Assembly (NCBI GenBank): GCA_015060385.1
Contig: SUYO01000001.1
Location: 124,001-188,000, forward strand
Direction: 5' to 3'
Source of the DNA: Bacteroidales bacterium
Lineage (GTDB): Bacteria; Bacteroidota; Bacteroidia; Bacteroidales; UBA932
DNA length: 64,000 bases
Below, piece by piece: positions 23,789-33,200 of this stretch (position 1 is its first letter; each line of letters starts with the position of its first letter). Both the position numbers and the translations under genes were made by a program. The notes under the pieces were generated by a model. The model searched no databases. It saw only the letters and a list, made by a program, of their open reading frames with translations, and was not told the DNA's origin.

Positions 23789-25183
23789 TTCCCTATGAAT
23801 CAGACGAATACGTAAATCCGGATATTTTGAAGAAAGGCGAGCGGCAAGATGCTCGGCACAATAGACCGAGCGATGCTGACCGCCTGTACAGCCGAAACTT
23901 ACCATCAGGCTGGTGAATCCTCGTCTTGAATATGTACAGACATGCGGTTCGACAACCCCGTACACATGTTCCAGGAAGGCGGTTATCTCACCGTCATCCT
24001 CGAGGAAGCGGATGACCTCTTCATCCCTACCCGTAAGTTTCTTATATCTTTCATATCTGCCGGGATTATGGATCGACCTGCAGTCAAAGACATAGCCTCC
24101 TCCGTTTCCTGAAGGATCCTCCGGTATGCCTTTCTTGAATGAAAAGCTTGATACGGTAACCGTCAGCACGCCTTCTTCCAACCCCCAGTCAGCAAGACGA
24201 GGCAGACGGGTCATACGCACAAGGGTCTCATACATGTATGGATATCTTCCGGCAATCTCGGAAAAATCTCCGCAGGATTCTCCTGAGAGCAGGTCAGCAA
24301 GAGCCTTTACTGCAGGAGCTATAGACACAACAAAATTGGCCTTATGCTCGGACCATCCTCTGAATCCGTAGGCTCCAAGGACCTGAAGGGTCCTGAAAAG
24401 CACGAAAAGTCTGATACGGGACATGAACTGCCCGCGGTCTACAGGTACATAAGCCTCCAATGCATCAACATATGAGTCCAGCATCTTTTCCCGAAGTCCG
24501 GCAGAAAAGCCGGAACGGGCATGCCACACGAAAGAAGCCACGTCATAATAGACCGGTCCTCTGCGACCTCCCTGGAAATCAATAAAATACGGTTTCCCAT
24601 CCCTGATCATGACATTGCGCGGCTGGAAGTCCCGGTACATGAAGGTCGGAACATCCACAGACCCGTCCGGAAGGTCCTGTGCGAAGCGTTCGAAGTCATC
24701 CTGAAGCAGGACCTCGTTGAATTCCAGACCCGAAGGCTTCAAAAAACAGTATTTGAAATAATTCAGGTCGAACATCACCATACGCAGGTCAAACTCCGGC
24801 TGAGGATAGCATACGGAAAAGTCAAGGCCGTCGGCTCCTTCGAACTGAAGCTTCGGGAGCATGGACATGGTCATGCACAGAAGTTCCTCCGAAGGCTTGT
24901 CAAAGAGGATGTCGGAGCCAAGATCTTCCTGGAGGTAGCACATCTCGTCCTCGCTGACCGCAAGGACGGAAGGGACATTCAGTCCCTTGGAACGGAAATG
25001 TCCCGCCAAGGTAAGGAAGGCATGGTTCTCCGCTCTGTCAAGACCGATGACACCGATGCATGCGCCAGCGTCGGAGGAAGACAGACGGTAATACCGTCGG
25101 TTGCTTGCCGAACCTTTTATGGGGCATATTTCTTCCGGAGACACTCCGAAACATGACTCAAACAGTTCAATCAGTTCTTTCAT
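23777..25183 (-). CDS. AmgK-like aminosugar kinase fused to RapZ C-terminal domain
   Basis: Residues 1-330 form an aminoglycoside-phosphotransferase-type kinase: catalytic FMYRDFQPRN (Asp 185, Asn 190) and metal-binding FIDFQGG (Asp 202), resembling AmgK, the anomeric MurNAc/GlcNAc kinase. Residues about 338-468 match the C-terminal domain of RapZ (YVFDCRSIHNPG, LTGRDEEV, SFGCTGGQHRSVYCAEHL at 429-446). In E. coli that domain binds glucosamine-6-phosphate and small RNA. The N-terminal P-loop domain of RapZ is absent. The fusion next to a MurU-like gene points to cell-wall sugar recycling with possible built-in sensing. The domain calls are strong; the sensing role is inference. Confidence 0.85.
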   Translation of the reverse strand: MKELIELFESCFGVSPEEICPIKGSASNRRYYRLSSSDAGACIGVIGLDRAENHAFLTLAGHFRSKGLNVPSVLAVSEDEMCYLQEDLGSDILFDKPSEELLCMTMSMLPKLQFEGADGLDFSVCYPQPEFDLRMVMFDLNYFKYCFLKPSGLEFNEVLLQDDFERFAQDLPDGSVDVPTFMYRDFQPRNVMIRDGKPYFIDFQGGRRGPVYYDVASFVWHARSGFSAGLREKMLDSYVDALEAYVPVDRGQFMSRIRLFVLFRTLQVLGAYGFRGWSEHKANFVVSIAPAVKALADLLSGESCGDFSEIAGRYPYMYETLVRMTRLPRLADWGLEEGVLTVTVSSFSFKKGIPEDPSGNGGGYVFDCRSIHNPGRYERYKKLTGRDEEVIRFLEDDGEITAFLEHVYGVVEPHVCTYSRRGFTSLMVSFGCTGGQHRSVYCAEHLAARLSSKYPDLRIRLIHRELTD

Positions 25184-25249
25184 GAGTATATTCTCGTATA
25201 AGTCGTATCAATTTTTTGCGAATTTACTAAATAGTTAAGACAAAAAGGT

Positions 25250-25257
25250 TAAATTTG
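25250..25257 (+). promoter_or_regulatory. -7 box (TAAATTTG) for pncB-pncA
   Basis: Fits TAnnTTTG and lies 24 bp before the pncB ATG. Confidence 0.5.
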
Positions 25258-25281
25258 TGTGATTTCTAAACCACAACAGAG

Positions 25282-26766
25282 ATGCTTAACAATGCATATT
25301 GCTCGGACAAGTACCAGTACACAATGGGAAAATCCTTTTATGACAGCGGTATGGAAGATCAGAAGGCTGTCTTCAACCTGTTCTATAGAAAAGCGCCTGA
25401 AAACAACAACTGGGCTGTGGTCAGCGGAACTGACGAGGTGATAGAGATGGTGCAGAACCTCGGAAACATGGACCCGTCGTTCTTCGAGAAGTTCATGCCG
25501 GGAGAAGAATATGCCGAGTTCAGAGGTTACCTGTCGGCAATGAAATTCACCGGCAACGTATATGCGATGCGTGAAGGAGAGATCGCATTCCCGAACCAGC
25601 CGATAATAATCGTGGAAGGTCCCCTGATCGAAGCTCAGGTGCTCGAGACCCCGATGCTGTGCATAATGAACCATCAGATGGCGGTGGCGACCAAGGCGTC
25701 AAGGGTCTGCAGGGCCACTAACCGTCCGGTGAGCGAATTCGGTTCGAGAAGGGCCCATGGTCCATGGGCGGCGACATACGGTGCAAAGGCCGCGATCATC
25801 GCCGGATGTGCAAGCACATCCAACATTCTCGCGGGAGTCATGTTCGACTACGGTTCGACCGGCACCATGGCCCACAGTTTCGTAACGGCCTTCGGAAGCA
25901 GCGTGGCAGGAGAATTCAAGGCCTTCGACACATACATAAAGACACATAAGGATGAGAGCATCATCCTTCTCATCGATACATACGACACCCTCAAATGCGG
26001 AATACTCAATGCGATAAAGGCATTCAGGGAAAACGGCATCGACGACAGCTACGGTCCCGGATACGGAGTAAGGCTTGACAGCGGTGACCTCGCCTACCTG
26101 TCGGCAGAGTGCCGCAGGATTCTTGACGAACATGGATTATCGAAATGCCGGATCTTCGCGACGAACTCTCTTGACGAATACCTCATCACCGATCTGGAAC
26201 GTCAGGGAGCCTGCATCGACTGTTATGGAGTAGGAGATGCGATAGCGACATCGAAGGCGGCCCCATGCTTCGGAAACGTGTACAAGCTGGTACAGATTGA
26301 CGGCGAGGCAGTCATCAAGCGCTCGGAAGACAAGATCAAGCTCATCAACCCCGGCAGCCAGATCACATACAGGATAATGATCGACGATCCTTCAAAGGGC
26401 AGGATATTCAAGGTCGACGTAACCTGCCTGAAGGGAGATACTCTTAGCCGGAAGATCGAGGCAGGAGAGACATTCACGGTGTGTGACGAATATGACAGAT
26501 ACAAGTCCAAGACCTTCGAAGCCGGAGAGTACATCGCTCTGACAATGCAGCACAAGGTAATCGAAAACGGCATAAGGTGCGCTCCCGTACATACCCTTGC
26601 CGAAAAGAAGGCATATTACAACGAGACGCTGATGCATTTCAGCCCGAGCGAGCGCAGACTGATAAACCCGCATTATTATAAGGTAGATATCTCGGACGAC
26701 CTGTACAACCTGAAGATGGGAATAATAAACAGGATCGTGGATGAAATAAGAAACTTCAAGTTATGA
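25282..26766 (+). CDS. pncB: Nicotinate phosphoribosyltransferase
   Basis: Makes nicotinate mononucleotide in NAD salvage (Preiss-Handler pathway). The long (494 aa) form is recognised by FGSRRAHGP around His 159 (the phosphorylated His region), YGVRLDSGDLAYLS, FATNSLDE and YGVGDAIATS. The stop overlaps the start of pncA by ATGA, so the two are translationally coupled. The -7 box at 25250 fits this start. Confidence 0.94.
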   Translation: MLNNAYCSDKYQYTMGKSFYDSGMEDQKAVFNLFYRKAPENNNWAVVSGTDEVIEMVQNLGNMDPSFFEKFMPGEEYAEFRGYLSAMKFTGNVYAMREGEIAFPNQPIIIVEGPLIEAQVLETPMLCIMNHQMAVATKASRVCRATNRPVSEFGSRRAHGPWAATYGAKAAIIAGCASTSNILAGVMFDYGSTGTMAHSFVTAFGSSVAGEFKAFDTYIKTHKDESIILLIDTYDTLKCGILNAIKAFRENGIDDSYGPGYGVRLDSGDLAYLSAECRRILDEHGLSKCRIFATNSLDEYLITDLERQGACIDCYGVGDAIATSKAAPCFGNVYKLVQIDGEAVIKRSEDKIKLINPGSQITYRIMIDDPSKGRIFKVDVTCLKGDTLSRKIEAGETFTVCDEYDRYKSKTFEAGEYIALTMQHKVIENGIRCAPVHTLAEKKAYYNETLMHFSPSERRLINPHYYKVDISDDLYNLKMGIINRIVDEIRNFKL

Positions 26767-27350
26767 CAAACAAGGCACTGGTAGTAGTGGACATGCTCTA
26801 CGACTTCATCGACGGAAGTCTTGCATGCCTTAATTCGGAGGATGCGGTAAGACATACTCTGAAATTCATCGACTCGCAGACAAAGGGACAGGGAGGAGAG
26901 GATCACGAGATCCTGGACATGTTCCCTATCCTGTTCATCAGGGACCATCACCCGGCAGACCACTCGTCCTTCAAGGAGCAGGGCGGCATCTGGCCGTCCC
27001 ACTGCGTTGCCGGCACCCACGGCGGAGATATCCATGACGATCTTCTTCCATATGTTTCGGAAGAACTGACTTTCGACAAAGGATGCGACAAGGCCGTCGA
27101 GCAGTATTCGGGATTCGAAGGAGTAAACTGCGCAGGACAGTCTATGGGAGAAGTTCTTGAACTTCTGGACACTACCGATGTATATGTCTGCGGAATAGCC
27201 ACGGAGTACTGCGTACGCAATACCTGTGAAGACCTCCTGAAGGCCGGGTTCAAGGTTCATCTTCTTAAAGACTGTATAGCATACGTGGAGCATGACGGCC
27301 ATCTCAAGGCTCTCGAGGAGATGGCGCAGGAGGGCATAAGTATTGAATAA
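26763..27350 (+). CDS. pncA: Nicotinamidase
   Basis: Hydrolyses nicotinamide to nicotinate, the substrate of the preceding gene. An isochorismatase-fold protein with the catalytic triad Asp 10 (VVVDML), Lys 106 (FDKGCD) and Cys 150 (GIATEYCV), and metal ligands Asp 61, His 63 and His 80 (RDHHPAD, WPSHCVAGT). Its 4-bp overlap with pncB makes a two-step nicotinamide salvage unit. Confidence 0.94.
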   Translation: MTNKALVVVDMLYDFIDGSLACLNSEDAVRHTLKFIDSQTKGQGGEDHEILDMFPILFIRDHHPADHSSFKEQGGIWPSHCVAGTHGGDIHDDLLPYVSEELTFDKGCDKAVEQYSGFEGVNCAGQSMGEVLELLDTTDVYVCGIATEYCVRNTCEDLLKAGFKVHLLKDCIAYVEHDGHLKALEEMAQEGISIE

Positions 27351-27364
27351 TAAATAATTATTCG

Positions 27365-27372
27365 TACCTTTG
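27365..27372 (+). promoter_or_regulatory. -7 box (TACCTTTG) for the Porin_10 gene
   Basis: Fits TAnnTTTG and ends only 10 nt before the ATG, so the transcript would have almost no leader. Confidence 0.5.
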
Positions 27373-27382
27373 CCGTCTTGTT

Positions 27383-30010
27383 ATGAAGAATGTACTGGCA
27401 AAAATATGGGTTCCGCTGGTGCTTGTTGCCTTGGCAGCAGCACAGTCTTTCGGAATCGATGCTGGCAGAGCTGCAGGCCTGAGAAGGCTTGCAGACTCTC
27501 TCGTATTTACCCAGACGCCGGACACTTCAGCCATATCCGACAGCATTCTTCCCGACAGGATCCTTTCAGCCAGGGACACTATCCAGGTCCCTGATTCCCT
27601 CAAGTATACGGACACTCTGAAGTACAGATACTACATCGCCCTCAGGGATTCGGTCACAAGGGTGCAGGTCAGGGATTCCCTGATTGCAGCCGGAGATACC
27701 GTCGAGCTGATGAGGCTGGATTCGTTGTATATCAAGGATTCCCTGGATATGGCAAAGGCGGAATACGATGCATGGTATGCGTCGCTTACAAGAAAGGAAC
27801 GGAAGAAGGAAGACGCAAGGATTGCACTCCCGGGCCTTATAGCCGCAGCCAACAGGAAGATCGAGATCAAGGACAGCATCAAGGCCCACAGGGACAGCGT
27901 CAAGGAAGCAAGGATCCGCGTATTGGAGACCTATGCGGTTCCTGACTCTCTCCACTTCAAGAGGATCATCACCTGGAAGCATGAAAGGGACTTCAACAAT
28001 CTTGTGGAAGTCCGAGACATGGATCCTGACACATCATACAGGCGCAGCTTCAACGACTACCTCTTCTTCAACGAAGACATCAACGCATCATGGCTCGGAG
28101 TCAGCGGTTCTCCTGTCCAGTTCTATGACTGGTTCAAGAGAGAAGAGGAAGAGAACGCCATATTCTACACACCTTACAGCGTCTGGAGCTACTCTGTGGA
28201 GGATCTTCCGCAATACAACACGAAGACGCCATACACCGAACTTGCCTATTACGGCACCTTGTTCGCCAACAAGGAAAAGGAAGAAGCAAATGTAAGGGTA
28301 CTCACGACGCAGAACATCTCACCTCAGATGAACCTGACCATCGACTTCAGAAGGTTCGGAGGAAACGGTATACTCAAAAGGGAGGATACGGCCAACAAGA
28401 CCTTCGTGGCCTCTACCAACTATCTCGGCAAAAAGTACCTGATGCATGCAGGTTTCATATACAACAAGATTGCAAGGAGTGAGAATGGAGGAATAGTGGA
28501 CGAAGCATGGATCCGTGATACTGTTGTAGACGCACGAGAAATCGACGTATACCTCAGAGATGCATCCAGCCAGCTTAAGAAGAGGACTCTCTTCCTTGAT
28601 CAGACCTACAGGATCCCGTTCTCCTTCCTCAAGAATCTGAGGGGAAGGAAGGATAAGGATTCCTCAGACTCTACCCTGGCTGCTGCGCCACTGCCGCAGC
28701 AGATCGATACCGCAGCCGGTATCGACACTGACGTGATGACGGCATTCATAGGCCACAGCAGCGAATACTCGGTATTCAGCAAGAGTTATTCGGACAGGAT
28801 ATCTGACCCTGCCGGAAAGGAATTCTACGGTGACCGTTTCTATATCAATCCGACCACCAGCATGGACTCGCTGAGAGTCATGCGACTGGACAACAAGGTC
28901 TTCCTCAGGCTTCAGCCTTGGAAGGACGACGGCATCGTTTCCAAGCTTGACGTCGGCATCGGAGACAAGCTTGCAAACTACTACAGCTTCAGCCCGACAG
29001 ACTACATACGGGGCTCCAACCATGTGATCCAGAACTCCGTCTACCTGTATGCCGGAGCAAACGGCCAGTACAGGAAGTACCTGACATGGAATGCCGGAGG
29101 AAAATACAATTTCCTGGGATATGAGATCAACGACTTCGACATTGAAGCGGACATGGCGATCAACGTCTACCCTTTCAGAAGAGCAAGGACGAGCCCTCTG
29201 ACAGTAGGAGTAAGCTTCGAGACAAGCCTCAAGGAGCCTGACTACTATCAGCAGCACCTCTTCACCAACCATTTCAGATGGGATAACGACTTCAGCAAGA
29301 TCTCCACGACCAAGGTGGAAGCGTCCGTTTCGATTCCAAGATGGGAAATGGCCGCATCCTTCGGTTACGGTCTGCTGACGGGAAACATCTATTATGACAA
29401 CATGGGAACGGTCAGCCAGAACACCGCACCTATGAGCGTCATGACGGCTGCATTGAAGAAGAACTTCATCATATGGAAGTTCCATCTGGACCACCATGCG
29501 ATGCTCCAGCTGTCCTCCAACGAGGATGTGCTGCCGCTTCCGCTGGTAGCCCTCAACTTCCGATACTACATCCAGTTTGACGTAGTGCCGAGAGTCATGC
29601 AGATGCAGATCGGAGCAAACGGAACATACACGACAAGATGGCATGCGCCCGCATACAACCCGGTTCTCGGTGTGTTCCACAACCAGAATGAAAGCCTGTA
29701 CGGAAACTGCCCATACATAGACGCCTTCGTGAACATACAATGGAAGAAGGCAAGCATATTCATCAAGGCAGTCAATGTCAATATGGGATGGCCGAACAAG
29801 TCGGCGGACTATTTCACTGCAGCGGGATACATAGGACCGCAGAGAGCGATAAAGTTCGGCATCACCTGGCCTTTCTGGGTAAGACCGGGTAAGACATCAA
29901 CAACAGGCCCAAGCGGTCCTGCAGCCGGTGGCAGAGCCAATTCAGGCGGTATCGGAAGCGGACCGGGTGCGGGTGGAAACGGCTCGAGAAGAGTAGTTTC
30001 CAACCGATAG
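27383..30010 (+). CDS. Putative outer-membrane porin (Porin_10 family), 875 aa
   Basis: An N-terminal signal peptide (WVPLVLVALAAAQSFG) is followed by a 150-residue, charged, helical region rich in DS pairs. A long beta-rich barrel then starts around YRRSFNDYLFFNEDINASWLG, typical of the putative porin family of Bacteroidota. The barrel ends near FGITWPFWVRPG, and a Gly/Ser/Pro-rich low-complexity tail of about 35 residues follows, ending RRVVSNR. Such a tail after the barrel is unusual. Substrate unknown. The next gene starts 9 bp later. Confidence 0.8.
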   Translation: MKNVLAKIWVPLVLVALAAAQSFGIDAGRAAGLRRLADSLVFTQTPDTSAISDSILPDRILSARDTIQVPDSLKYTDTLKYRYYIALRDSVTRVQVRDSLIAAGDTVELMRLDSLYIKDSLDMAKAEYDAWYASLTRKERKKEDARIALPGLIAAANRKIEIKDSIKAHRDSVKEARIRVLETYAVPDSLHFKRIITWKHERDFNNLVEVRDMDPDTSYRRSFNDYLFFNEDINASWLGVSGSPVQFYDWFKREEEENAIFYTPYSVWSYSVEDLPQYNTKTPYTELAYYGTLFANKEKEEANVRVLTTQNISPQMNLTIDFRRFGGNGILKREDTANKTFVASTNYLGKKYLMHAGFIYNKIARSENGGIVDEAWIRDTVVDAREIDVYLRDASSQLKKRTLFLDQTYRIPFSFLKNLRGRKDKDSSDSTLAAAPLPQQIDTAAGIDTDVMTAFIGHSSEYSVFSKSYSDRISDPAGKEFYGDRFYINPTTSMDSLRVMRLDNKVFLRLQPWKDDGIVSKLDVGIGDKLANYYSFSPTDYIRGSNHVIQNSVYLYAGANGQYRKYLTWNAGGKYNFLGYEINDFDIEADMAINVYPFRRARTSPLTVGVSFETSLKEPDYYQQHLFTNHFRWDNDFSKISTTKVEASVSIPRWEMAASFGYGLLTGNIYYDNMGTVSQNTAPMSVMTAALKKNFIIWKFHLDHHAMLQLSSNEDVLPLPLVALNFRYYIQFDVVPRVMQMQIGANGTYTTRWHAPAYNPVLGVFHNQNESLYGNCPYIDAFVNIQWKKASIFIKAVNVNMGWPNKSADYFTAAGYIGPQRAIKFGITWPFWVRPGKTSTTGPSGPAAGGRANSGGIGSGPGAGGNGSRRVVSNR

Positions 30011-30019
30011 CCTGTAAAA

Positions 30020-31111
30020 ATGAGAATTATGAAAGTTATTAGTGGTAAGACAGAAAGAAGATTAAGAAATGTACTCATCGCCCTTACGATAGTCTGCCTC
30101 ACTCCGCTTTGCGAGAGAGGAAGGATATTGAACGGAGCCCATACGGCAAATGTGTTTGCCGGAGAAGAAATCACATGCGTGATTGACCTGGGGGATGAGA
30201 TGTACACGAAACATGGTCTGGAGACAGGCATGAGTTACGAACTTGTCAGCAGGTTCGCAAAGGACAACATGTGTAATGTAAACATCAGGACCTCGGTCAA
30301 AGGGGAAAACTATATAGATTCCCTGATGAACGGTTCGGTAGATATAGTGATAACCCATGCCCACGATCTTGGTCAGGAAGCAGACAGCATCAGACTCTCA
30401 AGAATGTTGAATTCATGTTCAGCATGGGCGGTATCCAGAGATTCGGAGGCAGAACTCCGCCAGATCAACCTATGGATCAGCCATATGACCGAATCCCCTG
30501 AATACAGTATGATTGAAAGAAGGTATTCTCCATACTGCAACCCTATAAGAAAAGCTGAGAAAGGCATAACTACAAGGACAATAAGTCCATATGACGACAT
30601 GCTTAAGAAGTTCTCGGCTGAGCTGGGATGGGACTGGCGCATGCTGGCTGCTGTAGTATATCAGGAATCACGGTTCTCCATAAACTCAAGATCTCATCGT
30701 GGAGCACAGGGACTCATGCAGGTGATGCCGTCGACGGCCGAGTACTACGGAATCGACGATCTCCTTAATCCGGAAAAGAATCTGAAGGCAGGTACGAAGC
30801 ATCTTAAAAGGCTCCAGCGTATGTTTGAGGATTCAGGAATGGAGCAGACGGAGATCATCAAGTTCACTCTTGCGGCGTATAACGCAGGAGAAGGAAGGAT
30901 TGCTGACTGCAGAAGGTTTGCCGAATCAAGGAACGTGGACAGCAACAGCTGGGACGAGATAGTGAACCTTATTCCTCTCATGAGGGAAGACTCCATTCTT
31001 GAAGAGGAGTCTGTCAAGCTTGGAAAATTCAAAGGACACGAGACCATCGCATATGTAGAGAACATCATGGACCTCTACGACGCAATCTGCACCATCTGTC
31101 CTTCTATCTGA
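30020..31111 (+). CDS. MltF-like lytic transglycosylase
   Basis: Residues about 200-320 form a lysozyme-like SLT domain: catalytic Glu 216 in VVYQESRFSINSRS, GLMQVMPSTA (231-240) and LAAYNAGEGRI. Before it is a short solute-binding-like domain (about 50-190, DLGDEMYTKHGL, GSVDIVITHAHD), the MltF arrangement but well below MltF's usual size of near 500 aa. It would cleave peptidoglycan strands with 1,6-anhydro-MurNAc release, a source for the recycling genes at 22921-25183. ATG 30029 is an alternative start. The last 8 bp overlap the opposing permease gene. Confidence 0.85.
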   Translation: MRIMKVISGKTERRLRNVLIALTIVCLTPLCERGRILNGAHTANVFAGEEITCVIDLGDEMYTKHGLETGMSYELVSRFAKDNMCNVNIRTSVKGENYIDSLMNGSVDIVITHAHDLGQEADSIRLSRMLNSCSAWAVSRDSEAELRQINLWISHMTESPEYSMIERRYSPYCNPIRKAEKGITTRTISPYDDMLKKFSAELGWDWRMLAAVVYQESRFSINSRSHRGAQGLMQVMPSTAEYYGIDDLLNPEKNLKAGTKHLKRLQRMFEDSGMEQTEIIKFTLAAYNAGEGRIADCRRFAESRNVDSNSWDEIVNLIPLMREDSILEEESVKLGKFKGHETIAYVENIMDLYDAICTICPSI

Positions 31112-32273
31112 CACGGACGGTCTGGGCCGGATCCACCCTTGATATGAATATGCAAGGAATAAGCAGAAGCAGCATGATCACGACAAAGGAGACAGCATCT
31201 GCAGCAAGGACCGAAACGACATCGACATTTACAGGAACATACGACACATAATAATTCTCCGGATTGAGACTTATCATATGTGTCGTTTTCTGTATGAGAC
31301 AGAACAGCAGAGCAAGTGTGTTTCCAATTGCCATACCCTTGCCTACAAGAATGGCGGAGCTTGATAGAAAGACTTTTGCTATCGCACTGTCCGTCATTCC
31401 CAGGGACTTGAGAAGGCCTATCGTGGATATGTTCTCAAAAAGCATTATAAGAAGGCCTGAAATCATATTGAAACCCGCCACTATGGTCATCAGAAGCAGG
31501 ATGAAACCTACATTGAAATCTATGAGAGACAGCCAGTTGAAAAGTTGAGGATAACGTGAGACAGAAGATGTCGCAACAAGGTTTTCATCAGGGTCATAAA
31601 GATTGACAAGAGAGCCTATCTCCTGCGTGGCATTGCGTATGTCTTCATCAGAATCCAGGTTTTCATCAAGGCGGATCTCGATTGCAGAAACCTGATCAGC
31701 TTCCCAACCGTTGAGTCTCTGCATATCTGAAAGAGAGGCATAGACCACATGTCTGTCATCGGTTTCCGCTATGGCATCATGCACCTCAGCCACAGTGAAG
31801 CTGCGTAGATTGATATCATCACCCACGAAGTATGCGAGCATCTTGTCGCCAGGCCTCAGTCCGGAAACCTGAGAGAATCGTCGTGGTATGGATACGGCCA
31901 GAGAAAGAGTGTCAGCAGCAAATGAAGGCGAAGAAATACCCTTAAGGACGACTCCGTGCATACCTTCACTGCTCTTGACGATTCCAGCCCTCCATACTGA
32001 AGGGACAGTCTCTGCCACGGAGCCGGATGCTTCCAGATAGGACAGGAACGGAGAGGAAAGACTTATCGGATCGCTCTCTCTCATCATGTTCATGTCCGGT
32101 CTTGTAATCAGGACATCACCGGAGAGTTCAGTCAGACTGGATCGCAATTCCCTGCGGAAACCGGAAGATATGGACACGGCAACGATCATCACAAGGAAAC
32201 TTGTCGCGATGCAGATCATCGCAACCCTTCCCTTGAAACGAAGTCTTGAAGCTATGAACCATGATGCATCCAT
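31104..32273 (-). CDS. LolC/LolE-like (FtsX-type) ABC transporter permease
   Basis: One N-terminal membrane segment (about 17-40), a large periplasmic domain (about 45-255), then three segments near the C-terminus (FILLLMTIVAGFNMISGLLI; VFLSSSAILVGKGMAIGN; VVIMLLLLIPCIFISR) give the 1+3 MacB/FtsX topology. The start MDASWFIASRLRFKG and the ENISTIGLLKSLGM coupling motif match lipoprotein-releasing permeases. No ATPase gene is adjacent, so it must pair with a LolD-like protein elsewhere. Such a system would release the many lipoproteins encoded here, but the link is only thematic. Confidence 0.82.
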   Translation of the reverse strand: MDASWFIASRLRFKGRVAMICIATSFLVMIVAVSISSGFRRELRSSLTELSGDVLITRPDMNMMRESDPISLSSPFLSYLEASGSVAETVPSVWRAGIVKSSEGMHGVVLKGISSPSFAADTLSLAVSIPRRFSQVSGLRPGDKMLAYFVGDDINLRSFTVAEVHDAIAETDDRHVVYASLSDMQRLNGWEADQVSAIEIRLDENLDSDEDIRNATQEIGSLVNLYDPDENLVATSSVSRYPQLFNWLSLIDFNVGFILLLMTIVAGFNMISGLLIMLFENISTIGLLKSLGMTDSAIAKVFLSSSAILVGKGMAIGNTLALLFCLIQKTTHMISLNPENYYVSYVPVNVDVVSVLAADAVSFVVIMLLLLIPCIFISRVDPAQTVRVR

Positions 32274-32279
32274 CCCTGT

Positions 32280-33200
32280 CTACTTCTTCAAAGATTCAAG
32301 ACGGCCCTTTGCCTGGAGTTTCTCAGACTCCTGACCATATTTGAGCATCATCTCGAGATATTTCTTCTCAACCTTTACATTCTTCTGCTTCCTCGCTGCG
32401 ATGATACCGTTCTTTATGGCAGTATAATCATCAGGATATGCCTTCAACACCTTATTGTAGTACTTGTATGCCGTCTTGTAATCCTCCTTTGCAATCAGAT
32501 GGTAGGTTCCAAGGTTATTGATGAATCCCGGATTGTCTGGAAACAGGGACATCATCCTCTCTGACAAGACCCGGAAGGCCTCATACCCGCTCTGGGTACC
32601 TAATGCATAGAAGCTGAAACAGTATTCCTGGACTGCATTCTGGAAGAAATCCTGACCTACTTTCTGACCTTCATACTCCCATGAAGATATCCTTGCCTGA
32701 TTTTCATCTATCAGGGACATGAGGCATGAAAGAGCCATATCCGGACTTTCCTTTTCATAGGCAATATAAGCATTTGCCTTCATGAAACGGAAGTCCAGCC
32801 TGTCAGGCCAGTATGTAATGGCCTTGTCAACAGCCTTTATCGCATCTGAATACAGATTGTCGTCAAAGACATTTATCTGGAAATAGTTGACATCGTTTCC
32901 CAGACTGTCCTGAAGGGTCAGCACAGGGTCCATTCCGAGATACTTCTTACCAGGACGCACCTCTACCTGAGTGCTCTGAGCCTTTGTGAGCAGATATGCA
33001 AAACGTCCTTGAAGCATCTTCGCATTCGTGGAATCCACCTTGGCCCAGTTGTTCAGCACGGTCTCTACTCCTACTCCGGCAGGACCGAACTGCGATACCA
33101 GCAGGTCATATCTCTGCTCGAATCTTGAAGAAGTCTGCGCCTGAAGAGACGCGGCTGCAAGAACAGCCAGAACTGTAAACAATATTTTCCTTATCATCAT
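32280..33200 (-). CDS. TPR-repeat exported protein
   Basis: Start placed at ATG 33200 (MMIRKILFTVLAVLAAASLQAQ), which overlaps the stop of the RsmF-like gene; the upstream frame is not needed. After the signal peptide the protein is helical with tetratricopeptide units, clearest at DNPGFINNLGTYHLIAKEDY and KAYKYYNKVLKAYPDDYTAI near the C-terminus. Probably a periplasmic scaffold. It ends 6 bp before the permease start, so the two are likely co-transcribed. No specific function. Confidence 0.78.
   Translation of the reverse strand: MMIRKILFTVLAVLAAASLQAQTSSRFEQRYDLLVSQFGPAGVGVETVLNNWAKVDSTNAKMLQGRFAYLLTKAQSTQVEVRPGKKYLGMDPVLTLQDSLGNDVNYFQINVFDDNLYSDAIKAVDKAITYWPDRLDFRFMKANAYIAYEKESPDMALSCLMSLIDENQARISSWEYEGQKVGQDFFQNAVQEYCFSFYALGTQSGYEAFRVLSERMMSLFPDNPGFINNLGTYHLIAKEDYKTAYKYYNKVLKAYPDDYTAIKNGIIAARKQKNVKVEKKYLEMMLKYGQESEKLQAKGRLESLKK

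Noticed and set aside
28664..29740. 358-codon open frame antisense to the porin gene
   Set aside because: The porin frame has clear signal and family features; the antisense frame is a shadow of its codon bias with no recognisable domain.
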